Positions 8,698-16,895 of a stretch of 64,000 bases of DNA are shown piece by piece (position 1 is the stretch's first letter; every line of letters begins with the position of its first letter). The position numbers and the translations under genes were made by a program. The notes under the pieces were generated by a model. That model ran no database searches and had not been told where the DNA came from. It saw only the letters and a list, made by a program, of their open reading frames with translations. The stretch spans positions 124,001 to 188,000 of the forward strand of contig NZ_BAAADE010000002.1 in NCBI RefSeq assembly GCF_039522165.1, read 5' to 3'. The DNA is from Paenochrobactrum glaciei (GTDB lineage Bacteria; Pseudomonadota; Alphaproteobacteria; Rhizobiales; Rhizobiaceae).

Positions 8698-9402
8698 CTA
8701 TTCAATACTCAGCTTGTAACCAATGCCGCGCACTGTTTGCAGCCAAATCGGGTTGGCCGGATCCTGCTCGATTTTACGGCGCAAACGGTTGATCTGCACA
8801 TCGATGGTGCGTTCGCCCACTTCTCCTTCCGCGCCGGTCAATTCGTGACGCGGGACGGTATCACCGGCGCGCTCGGCAAAGATGGCCATAATATCGCGTT
8901 CACGGTCAGTGAGCTTGATAACTTCGCTGCCCTTTTTCAATTCGCGGCGCGGAATGAAGAATGTGTAAGGGCCAAAAACAATCTGTTCGATTTTCGGCTG
9001 CGGAGCAGGGGCACCGCGACGCAGAATATTATTGATGCGCAACAGCAATTCGCGCGGGTCAAAAGGCTTTGGCAGATAATCATCTGCACCGGCTTCCAGG
9101 CCATCAATGCGGCTGTCGGTTTCCGACAGGGCAGTGAGCATCAAAATAGGAACGGTCTTTTTCTCGCGCAAAGAGCGCGTCAGCGATACGCCCGTTTCAC
9201 CCGGCATCATCACATCAAGGATGAGCAGGTCGAAATCAATGCCTTCCAGCTTGCGCCGTGCTTCGGCAGCACTTGCTGCAATGGTGACGCGAAAGCCGCT
9301 GGTGGTGAGAAATTGTGAAAGCAGGCTGCGGATGCGTGTATCGTCATCAACAACCAGCAGGTGCGGTGCATCATCTGAGATAAGTTGATCTTCAACGAGC
9401 AT
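8698..9402 (-). CDS. OmpR/PhoB-family response regulator (PetR-like)
   Basis: 234 aa. Receiver domain at ~13-128 with the acidic pair DDD near residue 19-21, phospho-acceptor Asp63 in LLILDVMMPGETG, Thr in LMLTA and Lys in DYLPKPFD. A winged-helix DNA-binding domain follows (~140-232) with KLTDRERDIMAIFAERAG, ERTIDVQINRLRRKIEQDP and IWLQTVRGIGYKL. Lies 69 bases before its cognate kinase and 36 bases after the MarR gene. The similarity to Rhodobacter PetR is from layout and family memory, so the target genes are not claimed. Confidence 0.93.
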   Translation of the reverse strand: MLVEDQLISDDAPHLLVVDDDTRIRSLLSQFLTTSGFRVTIAASAAEARRKLEGIDFDLLILDVMMPGETGVSLTRSLREKKTVPILMLTALSETDSRIDGLEAGADDYLPKPFDPRELLLRINNILRRGAPAPQPKIEQIVFGPYTFFIPRRELKKGSEVIKLTDRERDIMAIFAERAGDTVPRHELTGAEGEVGERTIDVQINRLRRKIEQDPANPIWLQTVRGIGYKLSIE

Positions 9403-9438
9403 AGCGCACTCCGTTTTCTAAGGTGTTAGTCAAAGGCA

Positions 9439-9993
9439 TTAAGATGATGGAAGGCTGGTTTTTATAAAAGGACGTTCTGTTGCACTACCATAATCTGCCG
9501 GATCAAAACTGTCGATCTGGATCCGGCGATCAGGATTGACCATTTTATAAAGAAAACGCTCAATAATATGGCGTTCTTCTTCAGAGCAATTGTCGAGAGC
9601 ATTGGCAATGCGGTGCGACTGCGGCGTTGCCAGCGACAATGTCAGGGTGCGGCCAGCCTCGGTTGGATATAATTTTCTGTGGCGCCTGTCGTGCGCGGCA
9701 GTGATTTGCAGCACATGACCGGTATCGATCAGCTGCTTGAGCACGCGTGACAGGCTTTGTTTGGTAATGCGCAACAGGTCTAAAAGTTCCGCAACCGTCA
9801 TGCCGGGCTTACGATTGATAAAGTAGAGCACACGGTGATGCGCACGGCCAAAGCCGATTTTTTCAAGGATTAAATCCGGATCAGCGGTAAAATCACGATA
9901 AGAGAAGAACAAGAGTTCGATAATATCGAGATTATCTGCCTCGCGTGCAGAAAGCGGGGTCTCAACTGAGGCAGTTATATTTTCAGAATTCAC
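9439..9993 (-). CDS. MarR-family transcriptional regulator (PetP-like)
   Basis: 184 aa. Central winged helix-turn-helix: RVLYFINRKPGMTVAELLDLLRITKQSLSRVLKQLIDTGHVLQI, then the wing HDRRHRKLYPTEAGRTL, flanked by helical dimerisation segments. It is the first gene of the operon with the response regulator and kinase, so it may set expression of the two-component pair. The N-terminal ~25 residues and the C-terminal tail (DSFDPADYGSATERP) extend past the core domain. Confidence 0.9.
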   Translation of the reverse strand: MNSENITASVETPLSAREADNLDIIELLFFSYRDFTADPDLILEKIGFGRAHHRVLYFINRKPGMTVAELLDLLRITKQSLSRVLKQLIDTGHVLQITAAHDRRHRKLYPTEAGRTLTLSLATPQSHRIANALDNCSEEERHIIERFLYKMVNPDRRIQIDSFDPADYGSATERPFIKTSLPSS

Positions 9994-10316
9994 ATCATAG
10001 CTCCGGTCATATGGTTATGAATATGTCAGTATGCGCAACCGATTTCAATGACGCAGGCCGCTAAGGCGCAGCTATTCCTGTGAATGGTCAAAACGTTATG
10101 CATGCAGCTTTATTATTACGTTACCTGATTATTGATTATGCATTTTTATAAAGTGATATTGCGCTTTAATCCATGTATTTCTATGCAAAGACTGTGGTCA
10201 ATTCTATTTTTATGAGTAAATGAATCGCAATTTATTTGACATTATTGGCTTTCTGATGATCATCAAATAGCTGGATTCTTTAATCTCACGCGCAACCTTG
10301 ATGGGAAGGATAGGTT
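9994..10316. other. Divergent promoter region with a palindrome
   Basis: AT-rich 323-base spacer between the MarR gene and the Gly-rich gene. It holds a TTGACA at 10236-10241 on the plus strand, a possible -35 box, and the perfect 12-base palindrome TGATGATCATCA at 10254-10265, placed where a regulator would overlap the promoter. No ORF is supported. Confidence 0.45.
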
Positions 10317-10598
10317 ATGGAAGCTCTTCTGCCTATAGTTTTACAATTGATCTCTGGTGCAGTTGGCGGCAATATTGCCGGAGCTGTTAAGAATTTGAGC
10401 CTCGGAACAACCGGCAATACTGTTGCTGGTGGTATCGGTGGTGTTATTTTGGGGCAATTGCTGCCGCTTTTGAATAATGGCAGCCTTGATTCCTTGCTGA
10501 ATGGCGCGATCGGCCAGCTGGCTGGCGGTGGTATCGGTGGTATCGTTCTGACGGCGATCATCGGCATGATCAAAAACGCAGCCGCCAATAAAGCTTAA
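10317..10598 (+). CDS. Small hydrophobic Gly-rich protein
   Basis: 93 aa, almost wholly hydrophobic with repeated Gly zippers (SGAVGGNIAGAV, VAGGIGGVILGQLLP, LAGGGIGGIVLTAIIG) and a short polar tail KNAAANKA. GGAAGGA lies 7-9 bases before the ATG, so translation looks good. Proteins like this are found in rhizobia and Brucella as uncharacterised short membrane-inserting proteins. The Gly-zipper pattern is also seen in some class II bacteriocins and in glycine-zipper outer-membrane proteins, but I have no evidence for either role. Stands alone between its own promoter region and terminator. Confidence 0.75.
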   Translation: MEALLPIVLQLISGAVGGNIAGAVKNLSLGTTGNTVAGGIGGVILGQLLPLLNNGSLDSLLNGAIGQLAGGGIGGIVLTAIIGMIKNAAANKA

Positions 10599-10606
10599 AT
10601 AATTAT

Positions 10607-10640
10607 AAGGCAGTCCTGAAATTTCGGCTGCCTTATATTT
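10607..10640 (+). terminator. Terminator after the Gly-rich gene
   Basis: AAGGCAG (10607-10613) pairs with CTGCCTT (10628-10634), followed by ATATTTTG. Confidence 0.6.
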
Positions 10641-10663
10641 TGTTTTGGTAAGAACGACAGGGA

Positions 10664-10690
10664 ACCGGTCATGAAACTGATCGGTTTTTT
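10664..10690 (+). terminator. Second terminator-like hairpin
   Basis: ACCGGTC pairs with GATCGGT (one G-T pair) across a short loop and runs into TTTTTT, 30 bases after the previous terminator. Confidence 0.55.
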
Positions 10691-10713
10691 ATTATAATCA
10701 TCGTTCTATGCGG

Positions 10714-10766
10714 TTAGAGCATAATTCCTTACATTTAGATCAGTTCAAGGTTAAATTATGCTCTAA
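10714..10766. repeat. Inverted-repeat element, 13-base perfect arms
   Basis: TTAGAGCATAATT at 10714-10726 is the exact reverse complement of AATTATGCTCTAA at 10754-10766, separated by 27 bases. The AGAGCAT arm resembles the short intergenic palindromic elements scattered in Rhizobiales genomes. No second copy was recognised in this window. Confidence 0.6.
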
Positions 10767-10885
10767 TCTTAACGTGTTAGAGCGACCTTTGTGTACCAAA
10801 TCTGGCACACGGCGCTTTTAAGCCTTGTTTGTATGCATGCGGCTGCATATTTGATGATCAGTCTTTTTAATAAACGGAGTGCGTT

Positions 10886-11527
10886 GTGGGGCAGCTACAG
10901 GCGATTATCATACCGGTAACGGCATTTCAGCAAAACTGTACTTTGCTGTTTGACAGTGAAACCAAAAAAGGGGTCGTGATTGATCCGGGTGGTAATGCTG
11001 ATCGTATCTTAGAAGCTGTAAAAGCCCATAATGTGGATGTGGAAGCCATTTGGCTGACCCATGGTCATTTGGATCATGTCGGTGGAGCGCTTGATCTGAA
11101 AGAAGCGCTGAATGTCAATATTATTGGCCCGCATATTGATGATAAAGAGCTGATGGCCAGTGTGGAAAGCTCTGCTGCACGTTATAATCTGCCGGATAAA
11201 ATGCGCAATCTTGCTTCAGATCAATGGCTGAACGAAGGTGAACATGTCTCGTTTTCCGGTCATGATTTTGAGGTGTTCCATTGTCCGGGGCACTCGCCGG
11301 GTCATGTTGTTTTCTATAATAAAGCTGCATCTTTTGCGCTGGTGGGCGACGTATTGTTCAATGGTTCAGTCGGGCGCACCGATCTGCCGGGTGGTGATCA
11401 TGATGCCTTGATCAGCTCAATTAAAGATAAATTATTGCCGCTTGGCGATGAAGTCGGCTTCTTGTGCGGCCATGGCCCCGGCAGCCGTTTTGGTGATGAG
11501 CGCCGCGGCAATCCATTTCTTGTGTGA
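10886..11527 (+). CDS. Metallo-beta-lactamase-fold hydrolase (glyoxalase II-like)
   Basis: 213 aa with the full MBL metal set: THGHLDHVGG (His59, His61, Asp63, His64), FHCPGHSPGHVVF, the bridging Asp in ALVGDVLFNGSVGRTD and the last His in FLCGHGPGSRFGDE. Length and motif spacing match the short glyoxalase II-like / YcbL type rather than true GloB, which has an extra helical domain. The start is GTG at 10886 with ACGGAG upstream. Substrate unknown; thioester hydrolysis is the family expectation. Confidence 0.9.
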   Translation: MGQLQAIIIPVTAFQQNCTLLFDSETKKGVVIDPGGNADRILEAVKAHNVDVEAIWLTHGHLDHVGGALDLKEALNVNIIGPHIDDKELMASVESSAARYNLPDKMRNLASDQWLNEGEHVSFSGHDFEVFHCPGHSPGHVVFYNKAASFALVGDVLFNGSVGRTDLPGGDHDALISSIKDKLLPLGDEVGFLCGHGPGSRFGDERRGNPFLV

Positions 11528-11541
11528 TTGAAATAGACAAT

Positions 11542-11577
11542 AAAAAGCCCCCGAACAGTGATGTTCGGGGGCTTTTT
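11542..11577. terminator. Strong bidirectional terminator
   Basis: AAAGCCCCCGAACA and TGTTCGGGGGCTTT form a long perfect stem with a four-base loop, flanked by A and T runs. It serves the MBL gene and the BA14K gene. Confidence 0.9.
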
Positions 11578-11579
11578 TA

Positions 11580-12077
11580 TTAATTGGCGACGCAGAAGTG
11601 GTCGGCGCCGTCATAACCGCGATAAGTACCGGTTTTCGGGTTAAAAGAGCGGAACTTCTGCGAGCAGTAATTATACCAAGCTTGCGACCAAGGCTGAGCA
11701 CCACCGCGATATTTCACGCTCGCTGGTGCTGGCGGATAGGTGTTGTAAGCTGGCTGCGGCGGATAATAAACACGGGGCTGTGGGGCTGGCGCATAGGTTG
11801 GGGTGCTTGGCTGCGACAGCGCACCGGCAATGATTGCACCTGCGGCCAAGCCAATCACACCGGCGGCAATCGCATCGCTTCTGTCGCGTTTGCGCGGACG
11901 ATCATGGTTCGGACGTGGTCTGTTCCAGTCATTGCGACCGCCGTGCCAACCACCGTGACGGCCATTGTTCCAGCCGCCATGGCCACGCCATGAATCGGCG
12001 GATGCAGTGCTGATCGGCGCAGCTACGGCTGCGGCTGCGGCCAAACCCAAAATTGCGGTCTTCAAAAATCTGTTCAT
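11580..12077 (-). CDS. BA14K-family secreted protein
   Basis: 165 aa. N-terminal signal peptide (MNRFLKTAILGLAAAAAVA..., cleavage near ASA at ~27), a His/Gly/Arg/Trp-rich segment (~30-65), a hydrophobic segment with GLAAGAIIAGAL (~72-88), a Pro/Tyr-rich linker, and the C-terminal BA14K signature WSQAWYNYCSQKFRSFNPKTGTYRGYDG with closing FCVAN. The family name comes from an immunoreactive 14-kDa Brucella antigen with lectin-like activity. AGGAG lies just before the ATG. Confidence 0.9.
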   Translation of the reverse strand: MNRFLKTAILGLAAAAAVAAPISTASADSWRGHGGWNNGRHGGWHGGRNDWNRPRPNHDRPRKRDRSDAIAAGVIGLAAGAIIAGALSQPSTPTYAPAPQPRVYYPPQPAYNTYPPAPASVKYRGGAQPWSQAWYNYCSQKFRSFNPKTGTYRGYDGADHFCVAN

Positions 12078-12221
12078 TCTGCTTCTCCTTTGGGAGCGAA
12101 CTCATCTTGTGAATTCAGGCGGGAGGGACTGAATTCGGTCACTGCATTTGCAGCTCATGATGCATTGATAAACAATGCTGCATGAATGGAAGCTGAACGA
12201 AGTTTAAACGCTGAACTTTGT

Positions 12222-12264
12222 GCAAAAAATGTTTCGCCCGCCGATCAGCAGATGGGCGGGCGAA
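12222..12264 (-). terminator. Terminator after lpcC
   Basis: TTCGCCCGCC (12233-12242) pairs with GGGCGGGCGAA (12254-12263); on the minus strand it is followed by CATTTTTT. Confidence 0.75.
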
Positions 12265-12287
12265 TATTATGACTTATCGAAGTGAAC

Positions 12288-13364
12288 TTATTTTTGTGCG
12301 AAAACCTGCTCATAAACTTCGCGGATGGATGCAGCTTCGCGCTCCAGCGGGAAATATTTTTGCGTGTTTAAAAGCGCTTCTTCTGCGTGTTCTTTTGCCA
12401 TTTCCGGCGAGGCTAGATAAGGACGGATGGCCTCACGCAAACGATCGCCGTCACCGGCCGGCACAACCGAACCGGTTTTGCCCTCTATTATCATTTCCGC
12501 ATAGGCACCGGCATCACTTGCCACAACAGCAGTTTTAGAAGCCATTGCTTCCAATGGGGTGAGGCCGAAACCTTCATTGCGCGACGGCGCCACATAAAGT
12601 GTGAGGCGGCGATACCAAACGCGAATATCCGGCACTTCACCCAAAATCAGAATGCGATCCTGTAAGCCTGCTTCAGCAATGCGGGCTTTCAGATCATTTT
12701 CAAAACTTTGATGTTCTGCGGTGGTGCGACCGGTAATGATGGCTGTCCATTCCGGATAGTCCGGCAGCAGCTTGATCATTGCATCGACAAAAAGGTCGGT
12801 GCCTTTTTGGTGGCGCACACGGCCAAAGCAGCCGATGGCATATTTGCCGGGCAGGCCGGAAGCGGCAAAGTCGTCATCTTGACTGACTGGCGGATGAAAG
12901 CGTTCCAGATCAACGCCGTGCATAATGACGGTATGCGGCACTTTTAAAAAGCTACCTGAACGGCTGCTGGTGGCAATCACCGCATTCATGCGGCGGATCA
13001 GCCATTTGGTAAATGGCTTGTGATCACGCTGTGCAGCGGAGGTAAAAACAAGACGTAATTTCATCCGCAAGACATCACGCATGAGGATGCCTGCGATCAT
13101 CTCAATGTTACGTCTTGCGTGCCAGATGCGAAAATTGCGCTTTTCCGGCTTGCTCCAGAAAGAGAAAAGAGCTGTCCATTTGAGATGGGGCAGGTCAGCA
13201 GGCAGGCCAGGCCCCATCGTGGCAATGTTCAAGCCTTCACGTCTTTGCAACGGGATGAGCTGAACGATCGTCGAGGTGACACCGGACAAGCGCTTTTTAA
13301 AATTGGGCGCAATGACCTCTGTCTTGTGGACGGATACCTCGGTTTGCCGGACGGGAACCTGCAT
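12288..13364 (-). CDS. lpcC: GT4-family glycosyltransferase, likely LPS-core mannosyltransferase
   Basis: 358 aa, GT-B fold. The C-terminal nucleotide-sugar domain has IGCFGRVRHQKGTDLFVDAM, the retaining-GT4 signature ILGEVPDIRVWYRRLTLYVAPSRNEGFGLTPLEAMA and ASDAGAYAEMI. The E-x7-E motif is in NEGFGLTPLEA. Its position directly after greA matches the Brucella wadC / Rhizobium lpcC locus, whose product adds mannose to the LPS inner core. That assignment rests on family plus context. Coupled to greA with a 13-base gap. Acts at the cytoplasmic face of the inner membrane. Confidence 0.8.
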   Translation of the reverse strand: MQVPVRQTEVSVHKTEVIAPNFKKRLSGVTSTIVQLIPLQRREGLNIATMGPGLPADLPHLKWTALFSFWSKPEKRNFRIWHARRNIEMIAGILMRDVLRMKLRLVFTSAAQRDHKPFTKWLIRRMNAVIATSSRSGSFLKVPHTVIMHGVDLERFHPPVSQDDDFAASGLPGKYAIGCFGRVRHQKGTDLFVDAMIKLLPDYPEWTAIITGRTTAEHQSFENDLKARIAEAGLQDRILILGEVPDIRVWYRRLTLYVAPSRNEGFGLTPLEAMASKTAVVASDAGAYAEMIIEGKTGSVVPAGDGDRLREAIRPYLASPEMAKEHAEEALLNTQKYFPLEREAASIREVYEQVFAQK

Positions 13365-13377
13365 CTGCTTTTGTCTC

Positions 13378-13851
13378 TTAGACGAACTTGAAGCTCAGGA
13401 TTTCATATGAACGTGAGCCGCCCGGTGCGTTCACTTCAATCGTATCGCCTTCGCCTTTGCCAATCAGCGCACGCGCAATCGGGGAGGAGATGGAAATACG
13501 TCCCTGTTTAACGTCAGCTTCCTGATCACCAACAATCTGATAAATCTTTTCAGCTTCGGTTTCTTCATCAATCAAAGTGATGGTTGCACCAAACTTAATG
13601 CGGTCGCCGCTCAATTTGGTAACATCAATAACTTCGGCACGGGCAATCAGCTCTTCCAGTTCGGAAATGCGGCCTTCATTCAGGCTCTGCGCTTCTTTAG
13701 CAGCATGATATTCGGCATTTTCCGAAAGGTCGCCATGTGCTCTTGCTTCCGAGATGGCCTGGATAATATTCGGACGTTCCACCTGTTGACGGGTACGCAA
13801 TTCTTCTTTCAGGTTTTCGAAACCGCCGGGTGTCATCGGAAATTTGTCCAT
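13378..13851 (-). CDS. greA: Transcription elongation factor GreA
   Basis: 157 aa, normal length. The N-terminal coiled-coil finger (residues ~1-75) includes MTPGGFENLKEELRTRQQVERP and SEARAHGDLSENAEYHAAKEAQ, whose acidic tip stimulates RNA cleavage by backtracked polymerase. The C-terminal FKBP-like domain has GDQEADVKQGRISISSPIARALIGKGEGD and ends EILSFKFV. First gene of the greA-lpcC pair. A terminator-like hairpin lies about 125 bases upstream in the leader. Confidence 0.97.
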   Translation of the reverse strand: MDKFPMTPGGFENLKEELRTRQQVERPNIIQAISEARAHGDLSENAEYHAAKEAQSLNEGRISELEELIARAEVIDVTKLSGDRIKFGATITLIDEETEAEKIYQIVGDQEADVKQGRISISSPIARALIGKGEGDTIEVNAPGGSRSYEILSFKFV

Positions 13852-13966
13852 ACCCTGTCCTTTCGTGAGCCAAGCAGGCTAAAATTATGCGAGAGGCACA
13901 ATGTGCTGAACGCCTTTGCGTGTCAGTCATCCATGCGCCAAACGGTTAAACATCATGACGGCAGAC

Positions 13967-14006
13967 AAAAAGAAAACGGTGACCGAAGGCCGAACTTCGG
14001 TACCGT
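13967..14006 (-). terminator. Terminator-like hairpin in the greA leader
   Basis: ACCGAAG (13982-13988) pairs with CTTCGGT (13995-14001), extended by ACGGT with ACCGT. On the minus strand it runs into TTTTCTTTTT, so it would stop transcripts heading for greA. Confidence 0.6.
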
Positions 14007-14211
14007 CTCTTTCTCATCTTTGCTTCAGTATAGCATTTGTTGCAGGCTTTTCACGTGGAAAATAAACTTTTCCCGAAACATTCTCGCCTGATACCGCTTT
14101 CAAGGCCCGGAAAATTAGAAATAAGGCCTCAAATGATGGTGCTAAAGGTGAGGGGAACTTGGCTGCTCCGGTTCGCTATACTAACTTTATTTATATAGGT
14201 CTGAATTCGAG

Positions 14212-14246
14212 CGGGTTGAAGCTGTTGCTTTTGGCAGCCCGTTTTT
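14212..14246 (+). terminator. Orphan plus-strand terminator
   Basis: CGGGTTG (14212-14218) pairs with CAGCCCG (14235-14241) followed by TTTTT. No coding frame precedes it. Confidence 0.5.
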
Positions 14247-14719
14247 GTTCATTTTGATGTGTTTTTTGCGCTCGCACAAACGGCAGGGCTTGCTAATTCA
14301 CACGGAATTGATAAAGGGCGCGCTGCCAACTTTGAGCGGGCAATTGTCAAAGAGTGCATTTTAATGCATAGTAGAGAGAACCGGCTGCATAGAAATTAGT
14401 AGTGTGAAAATCTCATAATTTAATCGGCGGCCTTTAGTGCGTTCCGCCGCCGCGTTGGTTTGAAAAAATCAAGAATAAAATGCTGCTTGCTGATTCCGGC
14501 TTAAGTAGAGATTTGTGCTATGCTTGCAATTCTGAATTGTTTTTCTTAATATCAATTCTTTTATGCAATATATTACTAAAATCGATTGAAATCATGAATT
14601 ATTTTTAATTGACTGTATTGTGGCTGGTACTAGTTATGGGCGTTCTGTGGGGGCTTATACGGTCTCACTGATGTCGATACTGAAATATGGTTATCGGATA
14701 AGTAAGAGGAACTTTAACA

Positions 14720-16321
14720 ATGAATCGCACAAAAGCGTTTTCGAATTTTACACGCCGGGATTTACTCTCGCTGATCGGTGCTACAGCCGGTGGTGCGGTG
14801 ATGTATCAGGCAATGACCAACCTTGGTCATGCCGCTGAATCCGGTTACAAAGGTCCAGTTAAGCTGGAAGGCGACCCTAAAGGCGCCACAGTTCTGATTC
14901 TCGGTGCAGGTCTTGCAGGTATGACCGCAGCACTCGAAATGCGTCAGGCTGGTTATAACGTTAAGATCCTCGAATATAATGATCGTCCAGGCGGCCGTAA
15001 CTGGACTGTTCACGGCGGTGACAAATTCACTGAAATCGACGGAACAACACAGACTTGTGAATTCGACAAAGACCAGTACATCAACCTTGGTCCTTGGCGT
15101 ATTCCTTACCACCATCATGCGGTGCTGGATTACTGTAAGCGCCTCGGCGTTCAGCTGGAACCATTCCAGCAGCTCAACTACAATGCATTCTTGCATTCAA
15201 CCGAAGCTTTTGGCGGTAAGCCACAGCGTATCCGCGATGTGAAAGTTGATTTCCAGAGCCATTCTGCCGGTTTGCTTGCAAAGGCAACAAAAAAAGGCGG
15301 CTTGGATGAGCTGGTAACCAAAGAAGATCAGGAAATCCTACTTGAAGCGATGCGTTCATGGGGTGTTCTTGATGAAAACTTCAATTATGTGAAAAGCATT
15401 CACACAGCCGAATTCCGTGGTTATGAAAAAGATCCAGGTGGCGGTGTTGGTGCAAAACCGGTTCCAAGCGACCCTTATAAATTTGAAGATTTGCTGCGCT
15501 CGAATCTGTGGCAATATCTGTCAAACTTCAGCCTGTACGAATTTCAGACCACCATGTTCCAGCCAGTGGGTGGTATGGGCGTGATCGGTCAGGCTTTTGC
15601 TAAGGAAGTTGGCGACCTCATCACTTATCAGTGCAAAGTTATCAAAATCCAGCAGAATGATAAGGGCGTAACCGTCACTTATGAAGATGTTGCAAATCCA
15701 GGCACTGTAAAAGAAGAAAGCGCTGACTGGTGTATCTGCACCATTCCTTTACCTATTCTTGCCCAGATCGAAACCAATCTGAGCTCAGAAATGAAGGGCG
15801 CAATCGCTGCTGTTCCTTATGTTTCTTCCGTGAAGTTCGGCCTGCAGTTCAAGCGCCGCTTCTGGGAAGAAGACGAGCACATCTTTGGCGGTATCAGCTT
15901 CACCAACCTACCTATAGGTCAGATTTCTTATCCAAGCACCAACTACAACATGGGTGGCAAGGGCGTTCTGCTCGGCGGTTACACATGGAATGGTCCAAAC
16001 TCATACGAGTTCACTTCCCTGTCCCCTGCTGATCGCGTTGCTAAAGCTGTTGAATACGGTGCAGAAATTCATCCGCAGTACAAGGAAGAATTTGAAAACG
16101 GTGTTACCTGGGCATGGCATCGCAGCCCGTACACACTGGGTTGTGCTGGTGACTGGACTGATGAAATGCGTGAAGAGCATTACCAGAACCTCTGCAAAAT
16201 CGACGGTCGCGTTGTGCTTGCAGGTGAGCATTGCTCTTACATCCCTGGCTGGCAGGAAGGTGCGATCCTTTCGTCACTTGATGCAATCACCAGACTTCAT
16301 GAGCGCGTGATCAAAGGTTAA
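14720..16321 (+). CDS. Tat-exported FAD-dependent amine oxidase/dehydrogenase
   Basis: 533 aa. The N-terminus has a twin-arginine signal (TRRDLLSLIG, Arg12-Arg13) with a hydrophobic core to ~residue 38, so the folded flavoprotein should reach the periplasm. The FAD-binding Rossmann motif VLILGAGLAGMTAALEMRQAGYNV lies at ~58-81, followed by the flavin amine oxidase signature NDRPGGRNWT (~87-96). The C-terminal FAD motif is VVLAGEHCSYIPGWQEGAI. These mark the flavin monoamine oxidase / L-amino-acid oxidase superfamily. AGAGGAA precedes the ATG. It is followed 44 bases later by a cytochrome c and then a secreted RidA protein, suggesting it works as a dehydrogenase donating to the cytochrome, as reported for nicotine oxidoreductase NicA2 and its CycN. 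Substrate unknown. Confidence 0.9.
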   Translation: MNRTKAFSNFTRRDLLSLIGATAGGAVMYQAMTNLGHAAESGYKGPVKLEGDPKGATVLILGAGLAGMTAALEMRQAGYNVKILEYNDRPGGRNWTVHGGDKFTEIDGTTQTCEFDKDQYINLGPWRIPYHHHAVLDYCKRLGVQLEPFQQLNYNAFLHSTEAFGGKPQRIRDVKVDFQSHSAGLLAKATKKGGLDELVTKEDQEILLEAMRSWGVLDENFNYVKSIHTAEFRGYEKDPGGGVGAKPVPSDPYKFEDLLRSNLWQYLSNFSLYEFQTTMFQPVGGMGVIGQAFAKEVGDLITYQCKVIKIQQNDKGVTVTYEDVANPGTVKEESADWCICTIPLPILAQIETNLSSEMKGAIAAVPYVSSVKFGLQFKRRFWEEDEHIFGGISFTNLPIGQISYPSTNYNMGGKGVLLGGYTWNGPNSYEFTSLSPADRVAKAVEYGAEIHPQYKEEFENGVTWAWHRSPYTLGCAGDWTDEMREEHYQNLCKIDGRVVLAGEHCSYIPGWQEGAILSSLDAITRLHERVIKG

Positions 16322-16365
16322 GGGTTTTCCTTAATCTTTCTCGGCTCGATGAAAGGAACATTCAA

Positions 16366-16785
16366 ATGAAAAATATTTCTCTTCTGGTTCGCCCATTGGC
16401 GCTTGCTGCAGCCGCAGCTACCATTCTTGGTGTAGCTGCTCCTGCTGCTCTGGCAGACTCTGCCGGAACAGGTTTGAGCAGCAGCAATACTTTTGCAGCT
16501 CAGACCGGTCAGGAACTGTACGAAACTGTTTGCCAGGCTTGCCATATGGCAGAAGGTAAAGGTGCAGTTGGTGCTGGTTATTATCCGGCACTGGCCAAGA
16601 ATGAAACTTTGGCTGAAGCCAGCTACCCGATCTATGTTCTGTTGAACGGTTTGAAGGGTATGCCACCAGTTGGTCAGATGATGAATGACGAGCAGATTGC
16701 TGCCGTTGTGACATATATCCGCACCAACTTTGGTAACGACTATCAAGAGCCTGTAACAGCTCAGGACGTAGCGGATAACCGTTAA
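16366..16785 (+). CDS. Secreted mono-heme c-type cytochrome
   Basis: 139 aa. Signal peptide MKNISLLVRPLALAAAAA..., likely cut after ALA at residue 30. One heme site CQACH at residues 56-60 and a probable axial Met in GLKGMPPVG (~Met99). The fold MNDEQIAAVVTYIRTNFGN is the C-terminal helix of class I cytochrome c. AAAGGAA lies before the ATG. Placed between an exported flavin amine oxidase and an exported RidA, it is the obvious electron acceptor for the flavoenzyme, passing electrons to the respiratory chain. This partnership is inferred from gene order. Confidence 0.92.
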   Translation: MKNISLLVRPLALAAAAATILGVAAPAALADSAGTGLSSSNTFAAQTGQELYETVCQACHMAEGKGAVGAGYYPALAKNETLAEASYPIYVLLNGLKGMPPVGQMMNDEQIAAVVTYIRTNFGNDYQEPVTAQDVADNR

Positions 16786-16795
16786 TCATAAAATG

Positions 16796-16828
16796 CAGAT
16801 GCCGTGTGTATAACACGGCATCTGTTTA
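16796..16828 (+). terminator. Perfect 12-bp hairpin between the cytochrome and ridA-like genes
   Basis: CAGATGCCGTGT (16796-16807) pairs perfectly with ACACGGCATCTG (16813-16824) over a five-base loop, followed by TTTATT. It may be a partial terminator or an mRNA-stabilising stem that sets different levels for the three genes. Confidence 0.65.
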
Positions 16829-16895
16829 TTCCGGCCTTTTTCTCGCCCACTTTTTCAATGCTTATCGAAGTGTAAATCGATATAAGGAAGTATCC

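Larger units (their letters stand above)
13852..14719. other. 868-base gene-free region with two hairpins
   Basis: No supported protein gene. On the minus side it carries the greA leader with a terminator-like hairpin (13967-14006). On the plus side a terminator (14212-14246) has no gene in front of it, so a short untranslated transcript is possible. The last ~120 bases are the promoter area of the amine oxidase gene, with TTGACT at 14609-14614 as a candidate -35 box. The middle is AT-rich and otherwise unremarkable. Confidence 0.5.
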
